From assembly GCA_000469685.2 (NCBI GenBank), contig LS997565.1, positions 9,306,505 through 9,370,504 on the forward strand: a stretch of DNA of 64,000 bases. Direction: 5' to 3'. This document shows positions 24,823 through 37,358 of the stretch, piece after piece. Made by a program: the position numbers and the translations under genes. This DNA comes from Haemonchus contortus (taxonomy: Eukaryota; Nematoda; Chromadorea; Rhabditida; Trichostrongylidae). The notes beneath the pieces were generated by a model. The model was not told where the DNA came from and did no database searches. It saw only the letters and a list, made by a program, of their open reading frames with translations. Within the stretch, counting starts at the first letter, position 1. Each line of letters opens with the position of its first letter.

Positions 24823-25863
24823 AATAAAGGTTATTTAAAAACCTCGTGAAGAGTTCAAGACAACAACAAACTCATAATATAATCATGCCGAGGTTCATAG
24901 AAAGCCGTACATGGAACTTAGTGAAGTGAGAATTCTGAAATTGACAAGGTTGCCCTTTTGTAGGTACTATGATTGTGTTATAGTAACCATTTTTTATTGG
25001 ATTGCCTCGAAGGTGATGAGAATGGTAACCAAAAAAGTCTAATCAGCTTGATACAGAACACCTGGCAGTCTGAACGCCTTCATTTCTCTTTCTCTACCTT
25101 CCCATTTTGAAATCGTAGGCTAGATTGGGAGTGTTTTTTCAAAATCTGCGACGGAAATGACAAAGGGCATTCGCCTCCTGCAGAGCTTGGAAAGGACAAT
25201 GACCAAAATAATCATAGAGAATTTAGCATTATCCTATGATATTAAATTTCAATTACTATGGAATACAGAAAGAAATATTGGAATTTGTAGGGTTATAAAG
25301 GGGGTTATAAAGAATGGTAACACCCAGGATTACTGCAGTATGTGAGAATCGAGTGATGGGTATTAACCAGATGTTTAAGGGGCCTCAAAGATCTCAGGCT
25401 CAAAGCCATAGCCCTATGCTATCGCTTTGAAATCTTCCTGGAACAATTTCTACCCATTGGGAAATAGAGAAGTAAAAACAAGCGGCATAATTTATGAAAT
25501 TACCCAATATATAAGGACAGCAAGGCTCAAAAAAGGCGAGGATCAATAGAGACATACTAAGTCCGCTGAGATTTGCAGTAACCTAACATGCCCCATTCAA
25601 CTGAATGACGTGACTTCTTATATTGTGATTTCATATCCAATGTCGACTCTTTCTTCAACACTTATCCTCTGAATGTTCTCTGTGGGAAGTTTCATTCCCA
25701 TGTCGTTTCTGTTTTAATATTTGTTGTTTTCGTGTGGGTGTCAGCCTATCAAAGCTACATATCTCATGCAATGTTCTGAACGAACCCTTGCACCCTTTGT
25801 GAGGTCAGATAGGCTTAGATTGATAAGTTGGCCAAGTCATGCACGATAGAATCGCTGTCTAAA

Positions 25864-25924
25864 GTTCGCTTGGGCGAGCGAGGTGTTACATATATTACCG
25901 CTCGGGCGAACGAGGTGTTACATC
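25864..25924. repeat. Short direct repeat pair
   Basis: GGGCGAGCGAGGTGTTACAT and GGGCGAACGAGGTGTTACAT occur about 36 bases apart. Confidence 0.7.
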
Positions 25925-26155
25925 CTTCCGAAGTCGGTTCAGCAGTGCCGATTTCGCCTGGGAGGTCATAAGCGCCTTATAATTTGTTTCCAAGCTGCGC
26001 TCACTCCCAGACTTCCACTTTCCTTCAGAATTGTAGTGCCGAATTTGGCTCACACAACGGCATGCCAGGGCGAACTCTTATCAGAAATAGGGCTTCCACA
26101 TTTCCAACGCTTTACCGAGGAAGAGTGGTGTTGATGGAAGATCTATCGGCTCAGG

Positions 26156-26539
26156 GTGGTAATGATTAAAGACCTTAGCACCATACGTGTAGCCGCAGTC
26201 CCCCCAGATTCTTCCAATCTTTCTCGATGTCTCCGAAGCTGTTTGCAAATGCACCCCCTCATACAGAAATCGTATTGGTCATTTTTTTTCTCGGACCAAT
26301 TCGGTCATTTCATAGGTGAGGGCCTCGGAGATGAAGTGAAAACCTCGTTTGGAACAGAGTTTTCGAAGCAAAAATCAAACCTCGGTGATGCTATTCTAGT
26401 CACATCTATTTCCAGTCAAAACCTTATTGGGCAGTTTGCTTGGACTTTCAAAATAACCCAAAGACAGACTGACAGATTGGTAATGACTGATATTATCGTC
26501 GAGCGAAAAAGTAATGTTGGCGAACTGACCTTGCCATAG
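26156..26539 (+). other. Unrecognised 127-codon open frame
   Basis: An open frame reading, in part, IQKSYWSFFFSDQFGHFIGE and ITQRQTDRLVMTDIIVERKS. No domain recognised; no convincing splice partners seen. It may be chance. Confidence 0.15.
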
Positions 26540-27900
26540 AGTGAAAGGCGGTCGAGAAATTTAGAGGAAAAAAAATGTTGGGCTTCCCTTGAGTGTGAAC
26601 TTCTTGAGGGAAATGAAGAGTTGGCAGGCTTCTCCGGGACTCGACATATTTACCTATATGCACCGTTTCCGGCCGAGCGGGAAAATTTTTCTGTGTCTGT
26701 TGAACTGGAAATTTATCGTGTAGTATGCCACTTTCATGAGGTTTCACTTAAACCGGTTTAGAGGTTCGTTTCTAGTCTGAATGCCTAGACGAAATGGGTG
26801 ATTTTTCCACCATTACAATGTCTAAGTGACGAAAAAGGTCTAGACGGTCTGCTAGGGAAGAGTTCGATATACTGAAGGTGGTTGCCGTTGTTACGGGATG
26901 CTACCTCCTATGGGAATCCCATTAAGTCTTCATGGTAATTTCTTTTGCATCCAGTTTCCACGAGGTGCTTGTTTACTCATTTATCCGGAAAAGATGGCGT
27001 TGATATGTAGAAAATCCAGCTTCTAAATTGTAATCTTCTAAATATACTGTAGCGCATTAGATTATAGCTGCGTAAAGTAATAGTTATGGTATCATCATCA
27101 TAAACCATAAAGCCACGAAAGCGTTCATAAAAGGCCATAAAGAAAACCGGATAAATGTCTAATTCGAAGGAAGTTTTTGAAGTGGGTCATGCATTCTGCA
27201 CCTTTGTGAATAGCCTTAAAGGAGATTCCGTCTAGGCCTCCTTTCAAACAACTGTTCATAGGGGTTGCGAGGGGTACCGCCCATAGTCTACCGAACTAAT
27301 GCGGCCCTTACCCATCAATCGCTTCATGATTGAGACTTTCATAGTCCGGGAAAATGTCGAAAATGGAATTTGACGTACTACCTATGAAAACGTCCACGCT
27401 TATCGATATGGTTGAACAATGCTAAGGTAGTAGATCTCCAGTGAGGAGAATTATTTGAATTAGTCATGAGTCCTCTGCACTAGAACTCGACTTTCTTATT
27501 TTACTACCTTTCTCATCTCACAACCGGATGATTCTTCTAAAGCTGTGATGATCGTAATGGCGGGTCGGAGGCCGAATTGTTAGGGGTAGGGAATACCTAA
27601 CATCCGAAGATTCGGTCTCCGATTCCAAAGCTATGCTAGTGTTTGTCTGTGAGTGGCGTTATCCCTAGCGCCATCCGCCAAATGAAATGATGAAATGTGG
27701 ATGCTCGTCAATTATCAGCATATAGCTCGTAGTACCTATCTGACCTTCCTGTAGTGCCTACTCCGTTCATTCTTTTTTTTTTTGTTGCACCTGACTGGAG
27801 ATCTTCCATACCTTTTGTTCTGAACCATACTTTTTCTTAATTGAGTGCCGGTTGTTGAGTTAATGTGATCTTGGAATTGTAGTTAGCGCACCTAAGCGTG

Positions 27901-27925
27901 CACCAAATAAATAAATAAATAAATA
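27901..27925. repeat. (AAAT)n microsatellite
   Basis: Five AAAT units in a row. Confidence 0.8.
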
Positions 27926-30900
27926 TAAAACCTGTTACGCAGAATGAAAAGAGCAAGCCAGTTTCTCCAATTCTGTGTGATCCCGCTATCATTTCAATTT
28001 TGCACAATACTCATATGCATGGCGCAATCCTGAGCCAACACTTCCTTCTACCATTCTCTCATGTGTGAAATGTGAATGACCATTGTAAACTGTCACCTTG
28101 GGAAATTTACTGACAGATTTGCACACATACGGGGATGGCATAGTCGCCTCTACTGACACACACTTTGTCGTAGTGGAAACCCGATTGATAAGGCTGTGTG
28201 AATGATCGATAAGGGTATCGGGAACAGCCTGATCGATAGCCCTTTACCAGTTTTGCATGCATCGAAATCGATGTTAGCATCTGCATATCCTCCTAGACAG
28301 CTATAAGACTTCTCCTGGAGTGCTCCCAGTGTTATCCGGACGGCTCTGGCGGGGTTTGGGTGACTGACCTCCTTCGGAATATCCTCCAAATTCGAATTAT
28401 TCGAATGATGTCATCCCAGTGTACGACATTTTTAGCTCGTACATGATTTATTGAGGGGGTATGTCGAACGCGTGTATGTGTGGGTTTGGTGATTAAATTA
28501 TCGATCAGTTACGATATCGGTATCAGTCTCACACGTTGGTTCTATCGATCGATCGGTTCGAGGATTACACGAAAGGCCTACAACGACGACGACGACGACG
28601 CCCGACGGCGTCAACGTCGTCATCATTTCCTTTTATGGTGAAAATCAGCTATGAAATATGCACATGCAATCGAGTTGAAACGGGGTGGCCACCCTTGTCT
28701 CCTCCTCCACCCAGATTGCTGCAGCTGTTTGTCACTAAGCGGCTAATCGTTCCTTCTGATTGCTTTTCTGGTGGTTGTTCTGATCAAAATCAATCCTACC
28801 CTGGTTGTTCATCATGGCATGGTGGGAATCCTATAAATACAGGCTAGTTTTCCAATCATTTGCTGGTATTTTTGCAACAATCAATGAATCTAATTATTGT
28901 TTACTGAAGCATCAATTGACTTCCTCGTCAACATTTCAAGTTATTGGAATTTTTTTGAAATTTTAGTTTTTACGTATTGCTTTACTGTTACTTCTCTCGT
29001 TCTGACATTATTGATTGAATAATTACTAATTATTTATAATGTAATGACACCTATTCAATTCCGTTATCATGATTGGAATATTATGATTGCATTTTTTATC
29101 ATTTAATTGTCCTTATTACTTGTTTTCATGCTTTTTTTTACCTTACACAACTTACAAAAACCATGGTCATTAGGGTCAATCCTTTGATTTTTGTAGGGTT
29201 TTCAAAGTATTTCGTCCAGAAAGGAAGGCATTCTCGATAGTTCATTCTATAAGAAAGGATATATTTCACTTCCACCAGTTGAAGCCCTGTATTTGAGGCC
29301 CTTTATTTCCTGACGAGAGCTCCCGCTTACGTTCTGATGGAGAAGTCTGAATTCTCTTTATCGATTTTCTGACCATGAGAATTATTTTTATCGATTTTTT
29401 GAAACTGCTTCAAGGCTGAGGAATATTTTTTTCCAAGTGTCAAATGAATCGGCATGGTCCTTAGCTTCGAGGTTTTTGCGAAAAAAAGATAAAAAATAAT
29501 GAAACTTTGAGCCTTTTTGAAACTGGTCCCTATCTACCTATTTATTGTTTATGAAGCAAATTTATCGAGTCTTAATCCCTTTGAATCTTCCATTTGATCT
29601 TATGTAATACATGGCTCTCATAGATGACAAGCTGTAGCTTCGGTCCATTCTCAGACTCTCATATGGTATTCATCGATTTTTCATTCATTTTCAATTCTCG
29701 CTAGGGAGCCTTTTTTCATTCTAACCAGGGAATTCAGAAATGTTATACTTGTGCCTTTCTGGGCTTCTTATTTGTTATTTATTACTGGAACGCATCGAGC
29801 AGAGGTGGGCTAGAACCAATGGGTTCCTTTGCACGCACTCTGCTCTGAGACCAAACCTTGAAACGGGTTCGCCCAGCTCATCCTAGTGTTTCTGGTCAGA
29901 ATGGGTCCTGATATTCAGTGCCCCATTCAAGAAAAGTAATCGCGGTCTCCTACATTTTTTTACTTACAAGTCACACCACAAAGGTTACTGCGATTCCGAG
30001 CAGAAGACGAATGCGTGGATTAGTCCGTGATTTCGAGCTTCATCAGCTGTGGAAAATTCCTCCAAAAAACTTGTTGCTATTTCGTCTTCCTTTTTTGTTT
30101 TGCTTTAATCCGAGTAGCCACTGATACCTCTGTTCTTGCTAGCTGTATCGTTTACGACGATTAACGGCATCTTCTGCCGGATCTACCATGGGCTCGGAGA
30201 GGTCCTGACTGTTCCTTCTCCCACCTTTTCTCTGGAGCTCTCTATATCCCATGAACTTCGACTTCTTGCTGGAAAGTACATGAAAGTCTATACCATTGAT
30301 GATAGAAATATTTGATAATTTTATAGCTTTTTCGGTTTCCTCGGGTGGTAAGGAAGTTTTTTTTTGCTAAGCTTGCGTGTTCTTGAACTTGTCTAGTTTA
30401 TCGGATTTCCTAATAATTGTCGTGGTTCTGGATTCGATGGATAAGCTCTTGAAAATCCCCTTGCCTCCCTAATTACTCTATTCATTTCAAACCTTCTTCA
30501 TCTTTTTTTGAGAGATTAGTTGTCAGTTTTCGTCGCTCAGAAAAAAAGGAAAGCAATTTTAATTGAAGAACTGGAAAGGATTTTGAACAGCTATGAGGAA
30601 CATTGGACGATTGGCATTAGAAAGCTATAATATACATGTTACTGGTTACACCATGTGGTGACTGGTGATTGCCAAGATCGTTACAAGGCTTTCTTCTGGA
30701 CGGATCCTTCCTGCAATCCTCTTTTTATTTCCTTTTGATTATCATTATTGACCATACCATAAGTTTTGAAGTCAGAATTAAGCCGGTAATTCTGGTAGAG
30801 ATATGAGGATCGTAAAACGGGTCCATCCTAACCGTGTGCCCGATTGCTTGTCAAAAGATGCCCTGGAATTACCGTAAGTGGATCCCCATTTCTCATCTGA

Positions 30901-33900
30901 GGTCTCAACAGGCCTCAAAGTCTTCAATCTTTGGTTATGCCTAGCATTTCATGAATCATTCCGTTTTCATCTAATTTGCATAGCATTTCGACTCGTCGTC
31001 GATTTTGCTTTCACATCGGCCCTTTTCATTGTTTTTTTTTTTCATGCAGAATTTCCAATTGGTATTTACAATTTCCACGAACTGTACCATCAGCTGCTTC
31101 CGGCTTAGCGCTTCATCTATTCGGTGATAGAATCGTGGTGTCACCTTCATTGATGAGCCCCAATGGTTACTTTTGATACAAGATTTTGATTACCTTTTTT
31201 GTTTATTACTGTCCGTCGTTGTAAGAAAAGAAATGGGTGATGTCTTCCTCCAAGCACAGGTGCAGATCGTTTCCTGCTTGGGACCAGATTTTTTTGCACA
31301 GAACAAAGCTATAATTTAATGCGCAGCTTTAAGTAGCTTTATGGGGTTGCGCCATGCATGCGTCGCCCATCAAGATAGAAAGAGATTTTCGAAGCCGTAC
31401 GCAATGGGCCCAGCGATGCTCTTAGAGTCAGAATGACTATTTCCAATGTGGCAAGCACACTAATGATTATGATTATGATTTATTATAGGAAAGCAAAGAA
31501 AACAACAAAATGGCAGAAAGAAACACAAACAAGTTACCGATAAGCAGTAATTCAGACTAATAGGGAGCAACAGTGGGACTTGCGTGAAGAGGGGTTGGAA
31601 TTCGGCTCGGAAGGGCAGTGGCCGCCAACACTGCAAGCTCGTACAAGACGACATACGTATATAGAACTTCGGATACCATCTTAGTAGGTTCCCCAACCTG
31701 CCGAAATCCAAGCCAGCGTCGCAGACGTCAAGGGGATAGTGTTATGCAGAAAAAATCAACTACTTATAAAAAAAAGTGAAAAAAGTAGGCATAAAGTAGC
31801 AGTTCTGTGAGTCAACAAAGTCATCAATATAAAAGCAAGGTTAAGTCGAGTCGCTTCTCTGCCTGATATGTGATAATGAGTACAGGAATGGCTTGGCTAA
31901 GGCCTATTTGATCCCTCAGGTGCTCTTTTTATCATCAAGTTTTTTCGTGTTGGCTGAGCATCTTCGGCTGCTTCGATACTGCTTTGTTACTCCTTTCGAC
32001 CGCAAACACATCATAAAAAGCGACTACATTAGCATAAAAGCATCATAAAAAATAGCGCCACTCATTTTTTCTAGTATAGACATGCACTTGACGTCTATCC
32101 TTGCCCATAAAAACTATAAATGAATAGCTGGACCATAAATGTCTAACAAAAGCTGGACAAGTGTGGCTCAAAATGTCCATACCTTGTCCAACATAGACAT
32201 CGTTGTGACTTATAGGATTTCTCCATCAACCATTTGAGTCCTTTTTTATCACAAAAGTTTTCCCATCCTTAGAATTCTGTCGGGGCAGATCAAAACTTTA
32301 CATCTGTTGGCCATTCTATGAGAAGTAGAGGCTTGCTATGCATTACAGTACCGCCCACTTTGCTATATTTTCCTTACCATTTTTCCTTATTTTCGCTTAT
32401 TTGTAATCCGTCTTTCACTTTAAGTTGAAAACAACGGTAGCTTTCGGGTTAGTCATCTTCAACTGTTCTACTTCAGTTTACTGAAAGAAACCTTGGGCCA
32501 ACTTAACCTTAACCACGGTATCCTGTCGTCCAGTTAGTCGCCTATTTTCTTGAGCAGGCGCCAGTAGAGCAGGCGCCAGTAACATCTCTACGTTTCCATC
32601 CACTCCTGTTGCGAGTCAGAGTGGTCCAGTGGATCGTCCTCTTTCGAGGGGCATAAGGCAGAGTAGACTCTGAGGCTTTTGTGAAAAAGTCTTATCATCG
32701 CGCTGGTGGCCTTTTTATATTCGTTTGACGTCCCGAGGGACCCAGTCAGTAACCGTCCTGGTCCAACGGTTATCTCTGTATCGCATAACGTGTCCGGCCC
32801 TCTGCTACCATTTCACTCGATAATTTATTACTATTCGACCATCGGTTTTGTCCACAATGTTCAGAATGTTTTCAACTAGACAAATTCCGTTTCCTGGGCA
32901 ACACTCTGTTCTACCAAAAAGCTATTCTGTGGCCCACAGTAACACTCTGTCGCAGTGGGTGACCAGTCAAGATGGGGCTAACGAATCGGACTGGATACAG
33001 TAGCCATCGAGCAATAACGACTAGAATTTTGAATTTTCGGTGAAATAATTGTGAAAGTTGGGATTTTTTGTTTTCACCAAAATGATCACAATTTATCATG
33101 AAGAATATACCAAAGTACTGGACTTACAAGTACTCCTCACCACCTGAAGACTCTTCCCACCAAATCTGAGAGCGTTGTTGTACCTATCTTACCTCTAGAT
33201 GGGTGTGGTTGGCACCAGACATCTGAACGAGGTATCCCCATTCCAAGTTCTCGTCAAAAGTTTCTTACGGCACATTAATGACCCTCTCACGATTCTCCCT
33301 TTTTGACGATTAGCAGCGGTTTCGATTGATTGACTAATGAACATTGCGATTACTTTTTTGTAACGGTCGTCAATTGATGGGCTCCCACCAGAGGTGATTC
33401 ACCTAATTGTAGCAACTTTTATGATTTTCTGTTTAAAAATATCGCGTTCTCCATCACCGTGCTGCCTAGGGAACGATCGGTCGGCCGACTGGCTGCCGTT
33501 GTGACGTGGCCGATTCTTGAATCGTGAATCATCCACCCGACAATCGCTACATTGCCGCTTGTGTGCTATGTGCGAACTTTGCGAGCACTTTTATCGAAGT
33601 GGCTTCATGGCTTTTACTTCCACCTATCGAATCCATACCTGCTACTATTTTTTTTCTGCATTATTGTTTTACATAGAGCTGGGAATGCGCCATGCAGCCA
33701 CGTCCCGATCAAACTTGTGTAGCCATCTGAATGTGTGTTGGGGTGTTTCTGACTTCTTTCGATATTCAGATGAGGGGCAATGCTATTATTTTTACTTCCA
33801 AACTAATTGGGAAAAAGAGTTACAGGAGAGGTGGATTTCAAACAGGCAACTAGGATAGGACCTATGAGTGACTGGAGTACCCCTAGCGGAAAACGCACGT

Positions 33901-34561
33901 CCCAGTTTCTCGTACATAGCAAGAATCCGCTTCTCCGAATGCTTCCTTAAGCCGTGACCATTGAAAGGGACTTTTTAATGACCTTTAATGACCTCTGTAT
34001 TTTGGTGAATCGAGTTTTGCGGAGTGAGCCACGCACTCTGCTCCATTGGAGAGTTTGTATCTGCAATACGTGATCATGGAAAAAGGGCCGTTTCTCAATC
34101 ATTCAAAGGGTTTTTTGATTCTCCAGATGGGCCAGGCTTCGATGATGGCCCACATTACTTGTCACGACTTGATGTCCCACATGGCGTACATGAAGTACTG
34201 CGATTTCAGTCTCTACACCGCCTCGCTCATACCCTTCCATCGACAGTTTGCTAGCAAACATCCTATACTATGTTACTTCGCTTTTGCAGATTTGCTCGGT
34301 AATTAGATGGTTGTCAGTAGTAACTGTCAGCTATTTAGGAGCTACACATATGGCTTGAATTCTCAGAAATCTCTAATTGTAACGTTAGTCATGCATTCAT
34401 CACCTTCCTCAGGCTGTTTTGCACCTAGCAAAGGGTTCTCCAACCTAAATCTTACCTTATCACTACGTTATCGCTACATATTACCTCATTTTATCATTCT
34501 TTATCCACCAGTTGCCAAAGAAAAGTTGTTGTTCAAGTATGGGATTGCCTTCTCGAGCTCT

Positions 34562-34830
34562 TCACTGAGGTTTGTATAGAAGCTTGATTAGGCTTACTAT
34601 CGGTAGGTACTGTCTTCTTTGAAGCCTGTAAGAGCGGAAAACAATCTGTGATTACCCGTATGAACGTCTTCACAGCCTTGCAGGAGTTCGGGGCCCTCAA
34701 AACACCCATATAATTTGCGGTAGGACTACCCGCCCTACTTCATCAATTCCTCGATACCCATCATTAACCGAACTGGGACCATTGCTGGTTGGGACTGGTC
34801 GCTATTCAAGTTTAATGTTGGAGATGCACG
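34562..34830 (-). repeat. Degenerate PLE terminal-repeat relic with a dead ribozyme
   Basis: The stretch aligns with the intact terminal repeat: CACTGAGGTTTGTATA, then TTAGGCT, then CTTCTT and AGCCTG, then AATCTGTGATTACCCG and AACGTCTTCAC. In the ribozyme region (about 34,591-34,628, minus strand) the stem I arms AGGCU and AGCCU survive, but the CUGAAGA core, GAAA and GUC are all mutated. No RT coding sequence is seen next to it. Confidence 0.65.
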
Positions 34831-37344
34831 GTACACAATTTTACAGCACTACCGCAGCGCAAACTTTTGATAGCGATAGCTTAATGGAATCAGATCGTAC
34901 TTCCTAGGACCGATCAGAATCCCTACCTTTCATTGCCTTGTAACTAGTATTATATCTATCTAAAAGGTGAAAATTATCAATGAGCCTAAAAGTCATTGCA
35001 CAAGCCATAATCAAATGTCTCTGCAATTTCGAGCAGATGTCGAATACACGGCGCATCGTAATGTGACTAATAGACACCTACTCACCTATCAACTCTGCCT
35101 TATAAGGACGATGGTTTGCATGTTGGTTTCGGGAAAATGACGTCCCTTGATAGTTTTCGGTGGGGTTTTTACACGGCCCATTGCCTTCGATTAACAGTGC
35201 ATAAGCAGGAAATGGGTGGTAGGAGCAGAACGGCGGGATAAGAAACGGAGATATCAGGAAGGTGTTGAATCCGGTCTAAGATTTGGATAAAGTTCGCAAA
35301 CCCATGAATTTCTCCTTGTTCCGTTAGGAGGTTGTTTCCTAGGAATCTCTCCAACAGCCTTACCTTCACTCGCTATTACCTCTGAAGTTTTCTGTAGGCA
35401 GATATCGTCAGCTTACTTCGAGGGAGTCTATTCTCGAGAAACTATTTAGAGGGTGTCGAAAGGTAACCGTCACATTCCTCGCAGTTGGATCGAAGTCAGA
35501 AATGGGAGATTGAAAGCCTGGACTATCGAACTGTCCAATGTGTTAAGCTTCTTTGAGCAAATGCTATACAGGAAATTTGACACGAGATTATGGCCCATAA
35601 GGGTCCTAACTACTTCTAGGAAACTTGTGATTTCTGCTTGACAGCTCTGAATGTCCCTAAGAGGTTATGACGTGATGACCTTTTCCATCACTTTCCGATC
35701 GACGGTACTCGCACGTTGCACCACTCCGAACGATTTTTTCCACGTTTTACTGCTCTCTTAACGGGTTCAAAGAGGGCTTTTCCTTCTTTTTCAAAATGGA
35801 ACATGTTGTCGATACTGTATTTTATAGAACTGATTGATGAAGAGCATTTTGCATGTGGTAGGCATGTCTTGTTTACCATATGTTTACCATCGAGTTTTTA
35901 CTGAGAGCCGTGATCTAGCGTAGCTCTGCCGAAGATAGTCTGTCTGAAAGATTCACCTTTCGTCTGAAATAATGCTTTGTATGCCTTTCAAACGATTAAA
36001 GATGCAATCACCCAAAAGTAATCCTTCGAGGGACGGGAGTGGGGAAATGGGGAGAAGGGGACGGGTGCAGAAGGCGTGGGGATGTGTAGGAAAGAAGGAC
36101 TTAAGGAGCATATTTGAAAAATGGCAGCTAGTGCACAGGATTTTCTGGAAAATTCCTTTGAACATGGCTGAATGGCACTTTTTTTGCCAGAATTAATAGA
36201 AAATTTGCGTAATCCCCAAAAACAATGTGATTTTGTTTTTCACGCAACTGCTTTGGTATATGTTCTCTTACTGTCTCTTTACCATTGCACACCTTCCCAC
36301 TCATACGGAATGACAATAATTTAACAAAACTTCTCTCGAATACGATAATTTTACCAGGAAAAATGGCTGCTCTAGTACGTCTAAAAATGAAAAACCAAGT
36401 AATTGATAAAGCGCTGATAACGGGGGGTGCGTCATTATGCGCCAACACTGGATGGCATTGCGATTCGCGACTGCCATTTTGTAGCAGAATCATAATGGTC
36501 TGCACATATCTTACAGAATGTCGATAGTCAATATTGATTGATTACATCGATTTTCCAACGAGTATCCTTTTCGTAGGGATTTTCTACTTTCAGACATTTA
36601 CTACACTTCTAATAGCTCTATGTTTCTACCACTTGTACATTTTTCCTTTTCCAATCAGTCATAAAGCTCTTGTGACATGTATGCTTACTTTTGCTGGTGT
36701 TGTTGATTATTCACTGTTAGTATTTACTATTATTATTAGTCTTTTTATAATCATTTCCATACATTACTTTGACGTTTCCTCTGAATAAGCAAATGTCGAT
36801 TGATGGCTTACAGTAGGATCTGCCACCCTTTCCACAATCTCGTATAAGGGAGGATGTTTCATCGTGATCTTTATCTTTATCTTTCTTTTCTCTATCCTTT
36901 CCTAGACCACTTAATAAAAAAAGAATTGCCTTCACTTCAACACACTAAGTAGTGGCAAAAAAGGTTTGCGTACAACTTCTTCACAATCAGAAGTTTCGAG
37001 AATCTTGAGAGATGTCAGATGTATGGCGTAACCCAGAGAACAGCTGTATGACCGGGTTTTTCTTCCTCACGAACGAAATTCGTACACTTTTCTGTAACTA
37101 ATTTTGATATGGTAATTTTTAATATGAATGAAGGACATTGACAAGTTCCCAACCTGCTTGACTTTTTTTAATTGGATTAAATTTGATATTTTTATTTATT
37201 TTGTGCTGCCCTTAAAATGTCCTTATATTGTAGTCGACACCTTTTTGCACTTGAAAAGTTCTGCCGCAAATGATCGGCTTCCATCTTTTCATGATAGTCG
37301 AAAATTCTGATAAGCCATTGAATGATTTCAAAATTCATTTGAAA
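34831..37344. other. Immediate upstream region of itr-1
   Basis: About 2.5 kb with no recognised coding sequence. Proximal promoter elements are expected here, but no specific site can be supported by eye. Confidence 0.5.
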
Positions 37345-37358
37345 AATCGATTTTCAGC
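37345..37358 (+). promoter_or_regulatory. Probable trans-splice (or 5' UTR) acceptor directly upstream of itr-1 ATG
   Basis: The sequence ATCGATTTTCAG ends at 37357, one base before the ATG at 37359. An acceptor this close to the start codon is typical of spliced-leader addition in nematodes. It could equally be the 3' end of an intron in a 5' UTR or of an alternative first coding exon. Confidence 0.5.

Larger units (their letters stand above)
19590..24919 (-). mobile_element. Composite Penelope-like retroelement (PLE), single insertion with inverted partial copy
   Basis: Read on the minus strand, the element has a partial 3'-end repeat (23106-22576), the main body with the N-terminal and RT/GIY-YIG ORFs (22611-19865), and a 3' UTR with a ribozyme ending near 19590. 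Attached on the right in the opposite orientation is a 5'-truncated second copy (23108-24919) running from inside the RT through the 3' UTR and about 40 bases into the next unit. Partial upstream and inverted copies ('pseudo-LTRs') are a known signature of PLEs. Outer flanks carry AGTGAAGAGAGAAT (19576-19589) and AGTGAAGTGAGAAT (24920-24933), 13 of 14 matching, which fits one insertion event. The copies look identical in the stretches I compared, so the element is young. Confidence 0.9.
23108..24919 (+). repeat. PLE inverted partial copy (1.8 kb)
   Basis: Reverse complement of 21362-19590, followed by about 40 further bases that match the region 22575-22537 just past the direct repeat. The right end therefore reads through a repeat into the start of a following unit, as expected when a tandem RNA is copied. 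Confidence 0.9.
24934..34561. other. Gene-free stretch between the PLE and its relic
   Basis: No recognisable gene. It contains small direct repeats, AT-rich blocks and (GAC)n-like text at about 28,578-28,600. It could include distal promoters or 5' exons of itr-1, which I cannot see. Confidence 0.5.

Noticed and set aside
19590..24919. Interpretation as an LTR retrotransposon or retrovirus
   Set aside because: No protease, RNase H, integrase or primer-binding site; KTHK, YIDD RT plus GIY-YIG and hammerheads in the terminal copies are specific to Penelope-like elements.
27200..27470. Possible rRNA-like text (AATGCTAAGGTAGTAGATCTCC and nearby)
   Set aside because: Only short resemblance; no extended conserved rRNA core is visible.
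28536..28847. 103-codon frame with a run of arginines
   Set aside because: The Arg run comes from a CGA repeat; the rest has no coding character and no splice partners.
33517..33858. 113-codon frame, Cys-rich at its start
   Set aside because: No recognised domain, unlikely composition further on, and it lies in repeat-rich DNA.
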